From assembly GCF_008630635.1 (NCBI RefSeq), contig NZ_CP043869.1, positions 3,175,001 to 3,232,500 on the forward strand: a DNA stretch of 57,500 bases, read 5' to 3'. The stretch comes from Neptunomonas concharum. GTDB lineage: Bacteria > Pseudomonadota > Gammaproteobacteria > Pseudomonadales > Balneatricaceae. Position 1 is the first letter of the stretch; every line of letters starts with the position of its first letter. A program made the translations under genes and the position numbers. The notes under the pieces were generated by a model. The model had not been told where the DNA came from and did not search any database. It saw only the letters and a list, made by a program, of their open reading frames with translations. This document shows positions 46,287 through 57,500 of the stretch, piece after piece.

Positions 46287-48263
46287 CTATACAGCCTTGC
46301 CATTTCCATCAGACTCAGGCTCATCCGGTTCTTGATTTTCCGGCTGTTCTGAATCTGTTTCATTGGCGTCAGCTTCTGAGACTGGACTAGGTGCATCACC
46401 TTCAACTTCACCTGTAGGTGACTGGTCTTGGTCATCTACCCACCCCTCGGGATCAGAGACAGGCTGCCTAGCCATCAATTGATCAATCTGTTCGCTACTA
46501 ATCGTTTCATATTTAATAAGCGCTTGAGTCATCGCCTCTAGTATATCTCGATTTTCTTCCAAGATAGTCTGAGCCCGAGCATAACACTCATCAATGATAC
46601 GCCTAACTTCAGCATCAATCTGTCGCTGAGTCTCTTCTGCGAGCGGTTTAGCGCCCTGGCCATACCCACGACCAAAGGGATCACCCTCTTCATCATCATA
46701 GAGAAGCGGCCCTAATGTTTCAGACAACCCCCATTTAGTGACCATATTTCTAGCCATGGAAGTAGCACGCTGAATATCGTTTGATGCCCCCGTAGTTACA
46801 CCTTCTTTACCTAGCGTCATCTCTTCAGCAATTCGCCCACCATACAGGGAGCAAATATTAGATATAATAGTTTCACGGCTATAGCTGTAGCGGTCTTCGG
46901 TTGGCAAGAACATCGTCACGCCCAATGCCCTGCCTCGTGGAATAATCGAAACTTTATAAACAGGATCATGCCCAGGAACTAGGCGTCCAACAATCGCATG
47001 TCCCGACTCATGGTAAGCGGTATTTAAACGCTCTTTATATGACATCACCATAGACTTGCGCTCAGCACCCATCATGATTTTGTCTTTAGCACGTTCAAAC
47101 TGATCCATACCCACTGTGCGTTTATTCTCACGTGCAGCAAACAGTGCTGCCTCATTCACCAAATTTGCCAAATCCGCACCCGAGAAGCCTGGCGTACCAC
47201 GAGCGATCAACTCAGGCTTAACATCATCACCAATAGGCACCTTACGCATATGCACTTTGATAATCTGCTCTCGGCCACGAATATCAGGCAATCCAACATG
47301 AACCTGACGATCAAATCGTCCCGGACGCAATAGCGCAGGGTCTAACACATCAGGACGGTTAGTCGCAGCAATGACAATGATACCTTCTGTGCCCTCAAAA
47401 CCATCCATTTCAACAAGCAACTGGTTAAGCGTTTGTTCGCGCTCATCATTACCACCACCCATACCAACACCACGATGACGTCCAACAGCATCAATTTCAT
47501 CTATAAAAATGATACAAGGAGCATGCTTTTTAGCCTGCTCGAACATATCTCGAACACGAGACGCACCAACGCCCACAAACATCTCAACGAAGTCTGAACC
47601 GGATATTGAAAAGAACGGAACTTTAGCTTCACCTGCAATCGCTTTCGCCAATAACGTTTTACCCGTACCCGGGCTGCCCGCCATTAATACACCTCGTGGG
47701 ATATGTCCTCCAAGACGCTGAAACTTGCCTGGATCTCGAAGATAATCAACTAACTCTTTGACTTCCTCTTTTGCCTCTTCAACCCCGGCGACATCTTCGA
47801 ACGTTGTTTTAATCTGATCCTCACCCATCATTCGAGCCTTAGACTTACCGAAAGACATTGGGCCACCTTTTCCGCCACCGCCTTGCATCTGACGCATGAA
47901 GAACATGAAAATCGCAATAATGACCAAAATAGGGAAAGAGGCAACCAACAACTGCGTCCAAATACTTTGCTGCTCAGGCTGTTTGCCTTCAATAATGACA
48001 TTATGTTGTAACAAGTCATCTACTAGTTTTGGATCCTGCAATGCTGGCCGTACCGTTTGAAAACGGTCCCCATTGGTTTTTTCACCAAAGATGGTGTATC
48101 CATCAATAACCACTTTGGATACACGGTCTGCTTGAACCTCAGCTACAAAGTCAGAATAGTTCAAGCGCCCCTGTTCAGCCTCAGCACCAAAGTTATTAAA
48201 GACCGTCAAAAGGACCGCCGCTATAACCAGCCAGAGCACCAAGTTCTTAGCCATATCGTTCAA
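46287..48263 (-). CDS. ftsH: ATP-dependent zinc metalloprotease FtsH
   Basis: 658 residues. Membrane-anchored AAA+ hexamer that degrades misfolded membrane proteins, LpxC and sigma-32. Two transmembrane helices (about 5-24 and 105-124) flank a periplasmic domain; AAA motifs are GSPGTGKT (196-203) and FIDEIDAVG (255-258 DEID); the protease site is HESGH (418-422). A Ser/Glu/Pro-rich tail follows (about 610-658). TTG at 48263 is favoured because AGAGGG is seven bases upstream; ATG 48254 is too far. E. coli ftsH has a similar TTG upstream of its MAKNL start. The usual partner rlmE is adjacent. Confidence 0.96.
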   Translation of the reverse strand: MNDMAKNLVLWLVIAAVLLTVFNNFGAEAEQGRLNYSDFVAEVQADRVSKVVIDGYTIFGEKTNGDRFQTVRPALQDPKLVDDLLQHNVIIEGKQPEQQSIWTQLLVASFPILVIIAIFMFFMRQMQGGGGKGGPMSFGKSKARMMGEDQIKTTFEDVAGVEEAKEEVKELVDYLRDPGKFQRLGGHIPRGVLMAGSPGTGKTLLAKAIAGEAKVPFFSISGSDFVEMFVGVGASRVRDMFEQAKKHAPCIIFIDEIDAVGRHRGVGMGGGNDEREQTLNQLLVEMDGFEGTEGIIVIAATNRPDVLDPALLRPGRFDRQVHVGLPDIRGREQIIKVHMRKVPIGDDVKPELIARGTPGFSGADLANLVNEAALFAARENKRTVGMDQFERAKDKIMMGAERKSMVMSYKERLNTAYHESGHAIVGRLVPGHDPVYKVSIIPRGRALGVTMFLPTEDRYSYSRETIISNICSLYGGRIAEEMTLGKEGVTTGASNDIQRATSMARNMVTKWGLSETLGPLLYDDEEGDPFGRGYGQGAKPLAEETQRQIDAEVRRIIDECYARAQTILEENRDILEAMTQALIKYETISSEQIDQLMARQPVSDPEGWVDDQDQSPTGEVEGDAPSPVSEADANETDSEQPENQEPDEPESDGNGKAV

Positions 48264-48340
48264 AAGATAACCCTCTAATTAAACCTTCCTCAAACACCCC
48301 GGCTAAACTACACCAGATTCATGTGTTTGACTAACGAAAC

Positions 48341-48958
48341 TCATTGATAACCATGACCTATAATATACACTTCTCGAGAACGAGCTCGAGAAGAGTCAGG
48401 CTTTCGTGTTACAACCTTCTTAAAGCTTGTACGTACATCTGCCAAATATTGATCAAAACCCTCGCCTTGAAACACTTTGGCAACAAACACACCATTTGGT
48501 TTCAAAACTTGCCGTGCCATATCTAAGGCTAGTTCCACCAAGTACATCGCTGCCGGCTGATCTATTGAGTTCATACCACTCATATTGGGGGCCATATCCG
48601 AAATTACAAGGTCTGCCAAATCTTCGCCCAGCACAGAGAGGATTTCATTAAGGACAGCCTCCTCTGTGAAGTCGCCCTGCACAAACTCAACACCCACCAT
48701 GGAGTCCATGGGTAATATATCAGAAGCGACAACCCGTCCACTTTCCCCAACAAGCTCCGCTGCAACTTGCGACCAACCTCCAGGCGCTGCACCTAAATCA
48801 ACCACCATCATACCTGGCTTAATGAGGCGATCCTTTTCCTGCAGTTCAAGCAACTTAAAGCTAGCTCTTGAGCGATAGCCTTTCTCTTTTGATAATTTCA
48901 CATAATGGTCATCGAAATGTTCTTTCAACCATTGGCCACTACTTTTTGATCTGGACAC
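48341..48958 (-). CDS. rlmE: 23S rRNA (uridine-2'-O)-methyltransferase RlmE
   Basis: 205 residues. SAM-dependent FtsJ/RrmJ enzyme that methylates U2552 of 23S rRNA in the assembled 50S subunit. SAM motif [14 protein letters not shown], the catalytic lysines in RASFKLLEL and [10 protein letters not shown], and SDMAPNMSG are present. The start is GTG (48956-48958) with a weak ribosome-binding site. It precedes ftsH on the same strand and diverges from yhbY, the standard order. Confidence 0.95.
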   Translation of the reverse strand: MSRSKSSGQWLKEHFDDHYVKLSKEKGYRSRASFKLLELQEKDRLIKPGMMVVDLGAAPGGWSQVAAELVGESGRVVASDILPMDSMVGVEFVQGDFTEEAVLNEILSVLGEDLADLVISDMAPNMSGMNSIDQPAAMYLVELALDMARQVLKPNGVFVAKVFQGEGFDQYLADVRTSFKKVVTRKPDSSRARSREVYIIGHGYQ

Positions 48959-49055
48959 GAATTTATCTCTATTGTTTTACGCTGGGCGGCTCTCAGGTAG
49001 AATAGATCTTTTAGCACGTGGCAAATGCCACCTAACCCGAGAATCCTATTTTAGT

Positions 49056-49358
49056 ATGAGCCTGACGCCCGAGCAAAAGAAACAGTACCGCACTATCGGC
49101 CACAACCTAAACCCTATCGTTACGGTTGCAGGTAAAGGACTGACAGAAAATATTCAATTAGAGGTAGACCGCGCCTTAGAAGATCACGAGCTAATCAAGG
49201 TGAAGTTTGCTGTTGGAGATCGTGAGATTAAAAAACAGCTAATCAAAGAACTTTGCACCATCGTTGAAGCCACTATCGTACAAGAAATTGGCAATATTGC
49301 CTTAATCTACCGACCTTCGATTGATCCCAACCCTAAACTATCCAACCTGCTCCGCTAA
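49056..49358 (+). CDS. yhbY: Ribosome assembly RNA-binding protein YhbY
   Basis: 100 residues from ATG 49056 (MSLTPEQKKQYRTIGHNL); an in-frame extension to 48972 runs into the promoter and is not supported. A CRM-domain protein: GHNLNPIVTVAGKGLTENIQLEVDRAL contains the GxxG-type loop and HELIKVKF follows. It associates with pre-50S particles. Divergent from rlmE, with a strong terminator immediately after. Confidence 0.94.
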   Translation: MSLTPEQKKQYRTIGHNLNPIVTVAGKGLTENIQLEVDRALEDHELIKVKFAVGDREIKKQLIKELCTIVEATIVQEIGNIALIYRPSIDPNPKLSNLLR

Positions 49359-49362
49359 TAAT

Positions 49363-49388
49363 AAAAGGCCGCCCGAGGGCGGCTTTTT
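49363..49388. terminator. Intrinsic terminator between yhbY and greA
   Basis: AAAAGGCCGCC and GGCGGCTTTTT form a GC-rich stem with a CGAG tetraloop and a U-tail on the plus strand, A-run on the other side. It serves the convergent ends of yhbY and greA. Confidence 0.9.
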
Positions 49389-49399
49389 AACTTTCAAGA

Positions 49400-49876
49400 T
49401 TACAGGTGCAAAACCTCTTCAATCTCGTATTCAACGATGCCCTTAGGTGTTTGAATACCCGCGACATCACCTTCAGACTTGCCAATTAAACCTCGTGCAA
49501 TCGGGGAATTAACAGACAATTTTCCAGACTTAATATCAGCCTCATCATCACCGACAATTTGATAACGAACAGATTCGTCCGTTTCACAATTAATAATGAC
49601 AACGGTTGTTCCAAAGATGACCTTTCCTGAATGCGGGATGCTTTTTACATCAATCACCTGAGCATGAGAAAGTTTCCCTTCAAGCTCCTGAATACGACCT
49701 TCAATAAATCCCTGTTCTTCACGCGCCGCATGATATTCAGCATTTTCTTTCAAGTCACCATGCTCTCGCGCTTCTGCGATTGCCTGAATAACTCTCGGCC
49801 GATCTGTGCTTTTGAGCCGATCTAACTCTGCACGTAATGCTTGTTCACCGGCGGCCGTCATAGGTACTCGACTCAT
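49400..49876 (-). CDS. greA: Transcription elongation factor GreA
   Basis: 158 residues from ATG 49876, with a strong AAGGAG eight bases upstream that overlaps the carB stop; the longer frame to 49936 is rejected. GreA stimulates RNA polymerase to cleave backtracked RNA. N-terminal coiled coil with [16 protein letters not shown], the acidic-tip region [20 protein letters not shown], and a C-terminal FKBP-like domain ([14 protein letters not shown]). carA-carB-greA order matches Pseudomonas. Confidence 0.97.
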   Translation of the reverse strand: MSRVPMTAAGEQALRAELDRLKSTDRPRVIQAIAEAREHGDLKENAEYHAAREEQGFIEGRIQELEGKLSHAQVIDVKSIPHSGKVIFGTTVVIINCETDESVRYQIVGDDEADIKSGKLSVNSPIARGLIGKSEGDVAGIQTPKGIVEYEIEEVLHL

Positions 49877-49886
49877 ATCTATCTCC

Positions 49887-52800
49887 TTAGTGAAGGTCTT
49901 GAAGGCGGCGTACAACTTTTTCTTCGCCATATTCAAGTGCCATCACAATTGCCTCAGCACCTGCCAGCGTAGTGGTATAAGGAATTTTATGCTGTAGCGC
50001 GCTACGGCGTATTTCAGCTGAGTCAGCGATCGCCTTACGCCCTTCTGTTGTATTGACTACGTAAACAATTTCACGATTCTTAATCAAATCGATAACATTA
50101 GGACGCCCTTCTGTCACCTTGTTTACCGTATCCACATCAAGGCCATTTGCCTTCAAAAACGCTGCTGTTCCACCTGTAGCAACAAGTGAGAAGCCAAGAT
50201 TAATCAGCGACTTAGCCACAGGCAAAGCACCATCCTTATCAACATTTCTTACAGAAATGAAAGCCCGCCCTGGCGTAGGCATTTTTTCACCTGCACCAAT
50301 AGTAGCCTTCATGAAAGCCTCACCAAACGTTTCACCAGTCCCCATAACCTCACCAGTAGACTTCATCTCAGGCGACAGGATAGGGTCAACACCTTGAAAC
50401 TTGTTAAATGGAAAGACTGCTTCCTTCACATGATAAAACGCCGGGATAATCTCTTTCGTGAAACCAATTTCTGCCAATTTCTTACCCGTCATCACCAAAG
50501 CAGCCACTTTCGCAAGAGATACTCCGATACACTTAGAAACGAAAGGCACTGTTCGAGATGCACGTGGGTTGACCTCAATGACATAAATTTCGCCATCTTG
50601 GTACGCAAGCTGAGTATTCATCAGGCCTACCACACCTAGCTCTAAGGCCATTTTCTTCACTTGCTCACGCATCTCATCCTGCACGTCAGAAGGCAGGCTA
50701 TATGGTGGGAAGGAGCACGCCGAGTCACCGGAATGAACACCCGCTTGCTCGATATGCTGCATAATGGCCCCAATCACGACCGTTTCTCCATCACAAACCG
50801 CATCAATATCAACTTCAACGGCTGCGTTTAAGAAATGGTCCAGCAAGACAGGCGCGTCGTTAGAAACTTTTACCGCCGTATTCATATAACGGCGCAGCTC
50901 TTCCTCTTTATAAACGATCTCCATCGCACGTCCGCCTAAGACGTAAGAGGGACGAACCACTAACGGATAGCCAAGCTTCTCTGCTTCAATCACTGCTTCT
51001 TCAAGGGAGCGCACAGTCGCGTTATCTGGTTGTTTCAAACCAAGGCGTTTTAACATCTGCTGAAATTGCTCACGATCTTCTGCACGATCAATCGCTTCAG
51101 GCGACGTACCAATAATCGGAACGCCTGCTTGCTCTAAAGCTACGGCCAACTTCAGTGGCGTTTGACCGCCAAATTGAACAATCACACCGACAGGCTTCTC
51201 AACGTGTACAATTTCCAAAACATCTTCAAGCGTAATAGGCTCAAAGAACAGACGATCAGAAGTATCATAATCAGTAGAAACGGTCTCAGGGTTACAGTTA
51301 ACCATGATAGTCTCAAAACCAGCTTCACGAGCAGCCAGCGCCGCATGTACGCAGCAGTAATCAAACTCGATACCTTGACCAATACGGTTAGGTCCTCCGC
51401 CGATTACCATAATTTTCTCACGATCCGTCGGATTCGCTTCACACTCTTCTTCATAAGTGGAGTACATGTACGCAGTATCTGTTGCGAACTCCGCAGCACA
51501 AGTATCAACACGTTTATAGACAGGTCGAATATTCAACTTCTGGCGCTGTTTACGGAACTGCTTCTCACTAACACCCAGTAAAGTTGCTAAACGCGCGTCA
51601 GAGAAACCTTTTCGCTTCAGCCGATAAATTGTATCTGAATCCAAGTCGGACAGTGCCATTTCAGATACGCGTTTTTCTTCCTTAATCAAATCTTCAATCT
51701 GTACAAGAAACCAAGGATCGATGCCTGAAATTTCATACAGTTCATCAACCGACATACCCAAACGGAAAGCATCACCGACATACCATATACGCTCAGCACC
51801 CGGTTGTTTCATTTCTCTCACAATATCTGAACGGGCATCTTCACTGTTCAAATCTACGATTGGGTCAAACCCCGTAGCGCCGACCTCTAAACCACGCAGT
51901 GCCTTTTGCAGGGACTCTTGCTGAGTACGCCCAATTGCCATCACCTCACCAACAGATTTCATCTGTGTCGTAAGGCGATCATTCGCTTGCGGGAATTTTT
52001 CAAAAGTAAAACGAGGAATCTTCGTAACAACATAATCTATCGCTGGCTCAAAAGACGCTGGCGTTGCTCCGCCTGTTATGTCGTTTTGCAACTCATCCAA
52101 GGTATAGCCAACCGCCAATTTAGCAGCAACTTTTGCAATCGGAAAGCCCGTTGCCTTGGAAGCTAAAGCGGACGAGCGAGACACGCGCGGATTCATTTCA
52201 ATGACAACCATGCGTCCTGTTTTAGGATCAACACCAAATTGTACGTTTGAACCGCCTGTTTCAACACCAATCTCACGCAATACAGCCAAAGATGCATCAC
52301 GCATGATCTGGTATTCTTTATCGGTCAGCGTTTGTGCAGGCGCTACAGTGATAGAGTCACCCGTGTGAACACCCATCGCGTCGAAGTTTTCGATGGCACA
52401 GATGATAATGCAGTTGTCGTTTTTATCACGCACAACTTCCATCTCATACTCTTTCCAACCAATAAGAGATTCATCAATAAGCAGCTCATTGGTAGGGGAC
52501 AGATCTAGACCACGCTCACAAATTTCAACAAACTCATCAACGTTATAAGCAATACCACCACCGCTACCACCCATAGTGAAGGATGGACGAATAATACAAG
52601 GAAAGCCTAGTTGCGCTTGCACTTGTAAGGCCTCTTCCATGCTGTGGGCAATAGCTGCCCGCGGGCATTCTAAGCCGATTTTTTTCATCGCCTTATCAAA
52701 ACGATCACGGTCTTCAGCTTTATCGATAGTATCAGCATTAGCACCGATCATCTCTACGCCAAACTGTTCCAAAACACCTTCACGTTCGAGGTCCAATGCA

Positions 52801-53093
52801 CAGTTTAGCGCTGTTTGCCCCCCCATTGTTGGCAGCAGGGCGTCTGGGCGCTCTTTTTCAATAATTTTTGCAACAGTTTTCCAGTTGATCGGCTCAATGT
52901 AAGTCGCATCAGCCATCGCTGGATCTGTCATAATAGTGGCAGGGTTAGAGTTTACAAGAATAACCCGATACCCTTCTTCACGCAGTGCCTTACATGCTTG
53001 TGCACCCGAGTAATCGAATTCACATGCCTGACCAATAATGATCGGGCCTGCCCCAAGAATCAGTATACTTTTAATATCCGTGCGTTTTGGCAT
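49887..53093 (-). CDS. carB: Carbamoyl-phosphate synthase large subunit
   Basis: 1068 residues (E. coli 1073). Makes carbamoyl phosphate from bicarbonate, ammonia (delivered by CarA) and two ATP, for pyrimidines and arginine. Two homologous halves with ATP-grasp domains: [22 protein letters not shown] at the N-terminus and [22 protein letters not shown] at mid-protein, [16 protein letters not shown] and [15 protein letters not shown] loops, and a C-terminal MGS-like allosteric domain (about 935-1068). Followed by greA after 10 bases. Confidence 0.98.
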   Translation of the reverse strand: MPKRTDIKSILILGAGPIIIGQACEFDYSGAQACKALREEGYRVILVNSNPATIMTDPAMADATYIEPINWKTVAKIIEKERPDALLPTMGGQTALNCALDLEREGVLEQFGVEMIGANADTIDKAEDRDRFDKAMKKIGLECPRAAIAHSMEEALQVQAQLGFPCIIRPSFTMGGSGGGIAYNVDEFVEICERGLDLSPTNELLIDESLIGWKEYEMEVVRDKNDNCIIICAIENFDAMGVHTGDSITVAPAQTLTDKEYQIMRDASLAVLREIGVETGGSNVQFGVDPKTGRMVVIEMNPRVSRSSALASKATGFPIAKVAAKLAVGYTLDELQNDITGGATPASFEPAIDYVVTKIPRFTFEKFPQANDRLTTQMKSVGEVMAIGRTQQESLQKALRGLEVGATGFDPIVDLNSEDARSDIVREMKQPGAERIWYVGDAFRLGMSVDELYEISGIDPWFLVQIEDLIKEEKRVSEMALSDLDSDTIYRLKRKGFSDARLATLLGVSEKQFRKQRQKLNIRPVYKRVDTCAAEFATDTAYMYSTYEEECEANPTDREKIMVIGGGPNRIGQGIEFDYCCVHAALAAREAGFETIMVNCNPETVSTDYDTSDRLFFEPITLEDVLEIVHVEKPVGVIVQFGGQTPLKLAVALEQAGVPIIGTSPEAIDRAEDREQFQQMLKRLGLKQPDNATVRSLEEAVIEAEKLGYPLVVRPSYVLGGRAMEIVYKEEELRRYMNTAVKVSNDAPVLLDHFLNAAVEVDIDAVCDGETVVIGAIMQHIEQAGVHSGDSACSFPPYSLPSDVQDEMREQVKKMALELGVVGLMNTQLAYQDGEIYVIEVNPRASRTVPFVSKCIGVSLAKVAALVMTGKKLAEIGFTKEIIPAFYHVKEAVFPFNKFQGVDPILSPEMKSTGEVMGTGETFGEAFMKATIGAGEKMPTPGRAFISVRNVDKDGALPVAKSLINLGFSLVATGGTAAFLKANGLDVDTVNKVTEGRPNVIDLIKNREIVYVVNTTEGRKAIADSAEIRRSALQHKIPYTTTLAGAEAIVMALEYGEEKVVRRLQDLH

Positions 53094-53141
53094 TGTTTAA
53101 ACCGGTCGAATCTATTTACTTATCTGATCAATCTGAATTAA

Positions 53142-54278
53142 TCAGGCGTGTTTTTTTGCTTTCATTTCCGCAATAAAGCGATCAAATAATGGGGCTACAT
53201 CACGAGGCCCGGGACTTGCTTCTGGATGCCCTTGAAAACTGAAAGCTGGGCGATCTGTTCGCTCTATTCCCTGAAGCGATTGGTCGAACAATGATTTGTG
53301 TGTGGCGCGTAGTGTATTAGGTAACGTTTCCTCATCTACTGCAAAACCATGGTTCTGACTAGTAATCATGACTCGCCCTGTATCAATATCTTGAACCGGG
53401 TGATTGGCTCCATGATGGCCAAACTTCATTTTTACCGTCTGAGCACCCGAGGCAAGCGCCAAGAGCTGATGTCCTAAACAGATACCAAAAACAGGTAAAT
53501 CCGTTTTATTAATCTCTTTGATCGCTTCTATTGCGTAATCACAAGGCTCTGGATCACCCGGACCATTTGAAAGAAACACTCCGTCTGGAGCCAAGGCTAA
53601 AACTTCAGCTGCCGAAGTTTGGGCGGGAACAACCGTCAGGCGACAACCTCGTTCGACCAACATTCTCAAAATGTTACGTTTCACACCAAAATCAAACGCA
53701 ACAACATGATAGGGCTGAGAATCAGGGGCAATAGTGGCATGACCTTCGCCAAGCTTCCAAGTAGATGAATTCCATTCATATTTTTCTTGGGTTGTAACCA
53801 CCTTGGCAAGATCCATACCCTTCAAACCAGGAAAAGCTCTTGCAGCAGCCAACGCCGCATCCTGATCAAGATCACCCGCCATAATACAACCATTAAGAGA
53901 GCCTTTTTCACGCAGAATACGTGTTAAACGGCGAGTATCTATATCAGCTATACCAACGATATTGTGATCTTTCAGGTACTGATCCAACGTCTTCTGCTGA
54001 CGAAAATTACTGGATATCAATGGTAGATCACGAATTACTAGTCCTGAAACCCAAGTTCCAGCTGACTCTTCATCTTCATCATTCGTGCCAACATTACCTA
54101 TATGAGGATAGGTCAAAGTTACTATTTGTTGGCAATAGGAAGGATCTGTCAAAATTTCTTGATAGCCGGTCATAGAAGTATTAAACACCACTTCTCCACT
54201 AGATTGACCGTCCGCGCCAATAGCAATACCCTTGAATACACTGCCGTCTTCAAGAGCCAGAATGGCTGGTCTTGTCAA
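53142..54278 (-). CDS. carA: Carbamoyl-phosphate synthase small subunit
   Basis: 378 residues from TTG 54278, which has GGGGAGG five bases upstream; the in-frame extension to 54383 would translate a terminator hairpin. Glutamine amidotransferase: nucleophile C267 in [15 protein letters not shown] and the histidine/glutamate pair in [11 protein letters not shown]. The N-terminal [31 protein letters not shown] and [14 protein letters not shown] match E. coli. It supplies ammonia to CarB, whose gene follows after 48 bases. Expression is probably set by the promoter at 54403 and the attenuator-like hairpin in between. Confidence 0.95.
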   Translation of the reverse strand: MTRPAILALEDGSVFKGIAIGADGQSSGEVVFNTSMTGYQEILTDPSYCQQIVTLTYPHIGNVGTNDEDEESAGTWVSGLVIRDLPLISSNFRQQKTLDQYLKDHNIVGIADIDTRRLTRILREKGSLNGCIMAGDLDQDAALAAARAFPGLKGMDLAKVVTTQEKYEWNSSTWKLGEGHATIAPDSQPYHVVAFDFGVKRNILRMLVERGCRLTVVPAQTSAAEVLALAPDGVFLSNGPGDPEPCDYAIEAIKEINKTDLPVFGICLGHQLLALASGAQTVKMKFGHHGANHPVQDIDTGRVMITSQNHGFAVDEETLPNTLRATHKSLFDQSLQGIERTDRPAFSFQGHPEASPGPRDVAPLFDRFIAEMKAKKHA

Positions 54279-54329
54279 TTGAACCTCCCCGCGTGTGTTG
54301 CGACTTACAGATAACGATACGACACCTGT

Positions 54330-54357
54330 AAAAAAACGAGGAAGAGCCTCGTTTTTT
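54330..54357 (-). terminator. Attenuator-like terminator in the carAB leader
   Basis: On the minus strand ACGAGG pairs with CCTCGT around CTCTT, flanked by an A-run and a run of seven U, which is a standard intrinsic terminator. It lies between the carAB promoter and the carA TTG (about 51 bases before it). Its place in the leader suggests attenuation or leaky termination, possibly responsive to pyrimidine or arginine state (inference). Confidence 0.75.
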
Positions 54358-54376
54358 ACTGGAATGATTTGTGTGT

Positions 54377-54391
54377 CCTGCAAGCTGCAGG
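54377..54391 (-). repeat. 6-bp hairpin at the start of the carAB leader
   Basis: CCTGCA (54377-54382) and TGCAGG (54386-54391) are exact inverted copies with a 3-base loop, within the first 20 transcribed bases predicted for carAB. It could stabilise the 5' end or pair alternatively with other leader parts. Confidence 0.4.
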
Positions 54392-54402
54392 TAAACGGCG
54401 GT

Positions 54403-54431
54403 ATTCTAGACGATAGTTAACCCAGTGTCCA
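54403..54431 (-). promoter_or_regulatory. Sigma-70 promoter of carAB
   Basis: On the minus strand TGGACA (54431-54426) and TAGAAT (54408-54403) are separated by exactly 17 bases, each one mismatch from consensus. Transcription would start near 54396, giving a leader of about 118 bases before carA. No second promoter for carA was evident. Confidence 0.7.
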
Positions 54432-54537
54432 TGCTAGTTATAAGCAACAGGGTAGCTTGAATGGCATTTTCAGATCTCTATCATAACAAATCTAGTTGCT
54501 GGGATTATCGGTATACATTCATTCCCATAGTGTCAAA

Positions 54538-54569
54538 GCAAAAACCCCGGCTACAGCGTAACCGGGGTT
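54538..54569 (-). terminator. rRNA operon terminator after 5S
   Basis: AACCCCGG...(54543) and ...CCGGGGTT (54569) form a 12-pair stem (one G-U) with a 3-base loop, followed on the minus strand by TTTTTGC. It lies 11 bases past the 5S 3' end and closes the rRNA transcript before the carAB promoter. Confidence 0.92.
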
Positions 54570-54579
54570 CTCTAAAAGG

Positions 54580-54698
54580 CGCTTGGCAATGACCTACTCT
54601 CACATGGGGAGACCCCACACTACCATCGGCGCTAAGTCGTTTCACTACTGAGTTCGGGATGGGATCAGGTGGGGCCAACTCGCTATGGTCGCCAAGCA
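54580..54698 (-). rRNA. rrf: 5S ribosomal RNA
   Basis: About 119 bases on the minus strand, beginning TGCTTGGCGACCATAGCGAG and ending with the pairing partner GCCAAGC. The internal CCCGAACTCAGTAGTGAAAC and GCCGATGGTAGTGTGGGG segments are near-identical to E. coli 5S. Ends are accurate to one or two bases. It lies about 110 bases after 23S rRNA in the usual order, with no tRNA in between. Confidence 0.96.
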
Positions 54699-54810
54699 TA
54701 AACTGTCACAATACGGATTCGATGAATAACAACCTGTCTCTAACACAAGCCCTATGGGACTCTATCTTCTTTACGTCAACTCTGTCTCTTCCACACGCCT
54801 TTGGCGTTAT

Positions 54811-57500
<2,690 letters not shown>

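Noticed and set aside
54279-54383. N-terminal extension of carA by 35 codons
   Set aside because: It would start at a TTG without a ribosome-binding site and be translated through a terminator hairpin; family alignment begins at the TTG at 54278.

Overview
The window is a chromosomal segment of a gammaproteobacterium, most likely a marine member of the Oceanospirillales/Pseudomonadales side of the class. This rests on gene order (tyrS / M23 peptidase-anmK / erpA / argC; dksA-gluQ-cbrA-cbrB-pcnB-folK-panB-panC; glmM-tpiA-secG-tRNAs-rimP-nusA-infB-rbfA-truB-rpsO-pnp; carA-carB-greA), much of which matches Pseudomonas, combined with moderate base composition and protein sequences that diverge from Pseudomonas. 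The genus cannot be fixed from the sequence alone. Nearly all of it is core genome; there are no insertion sequences, prophage genes or CRISPR arrays.

Layout. 1-8.6 kb: start of tyrS, a cell-wall peptidase with anmK (peptidoglycan turnover and recycling), erpA and argC on the minus strand, then a ClC-type channel, thiE, hemL and an unknown membrane protein as a tightly packed plus-strand run. 8.6-16.6 kb: PBP1b with a TPR lipoprotein, a fused kinase-like protein, an orphan haem-type ABC pair (hmuUV), a small Rieske protein and an aminotransferase. 16.8-26.8 kb: dksA, gluQ, a two-helix mini-protein, the CbrA/CbrB two-component system, a 455-base non-coding interval, then pcnB, folK, panB and panC. 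27-33.8 kb: thiolase, a QueD-like double T-fold protein, an HD-GYP response regulator, rsuA, an RsmC-like methyltransferase and nnrS. 33.9-49.9 kb: the large minus-strand translation/transcription cluster from ftsH and folP down to pnp, including tRNA-Leu(GAG) and initiator tRNA, with yhbY divergent from rlmE. 49.4-54.4 kb: carA-carB-greA. 54.6-57.5 kb: 5S rRNA and most of 23S rRNA, both on the minus strand; the 5' end of 23S and the rest of the rRNA operon lie beyond the window.

The most interesting region is 22.74-23.20 kb, between cbrB and pcnB. It holds a cluster of GTAACA/TGTTAC repeats, a well-formed sigma-54 promoter (GG-N10-GC) and, downstream of it, four separate A-rich AANAANAA tracts with no credible reading frame. 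In Pseudomonas this exact position holds crcZ, the CbrB- and sigma-54-dependent RNA that sequesters Hfq/Crc and relieves catabolite repression. I read this as a CrcZ-like RNA in a genome that appears not to be a Pseudomonas. The small membrane ORF overlapping cbrA, which matches the position of Pseudomonas cbrX, completes the module.

Other regulatory structures visible in the DNA are tandem intrinsic terminators between the initiator tRNA and rimP, a terminator-like attenuator in the carAB leader between a good sigma-70 promoter and a TTG-initiated carA, a perfect 11-bp hairpin in the pnp leader, a 13-bp hairpin directly before gluQ, and a palindrome resembling an NsrR site in front of nnrS.
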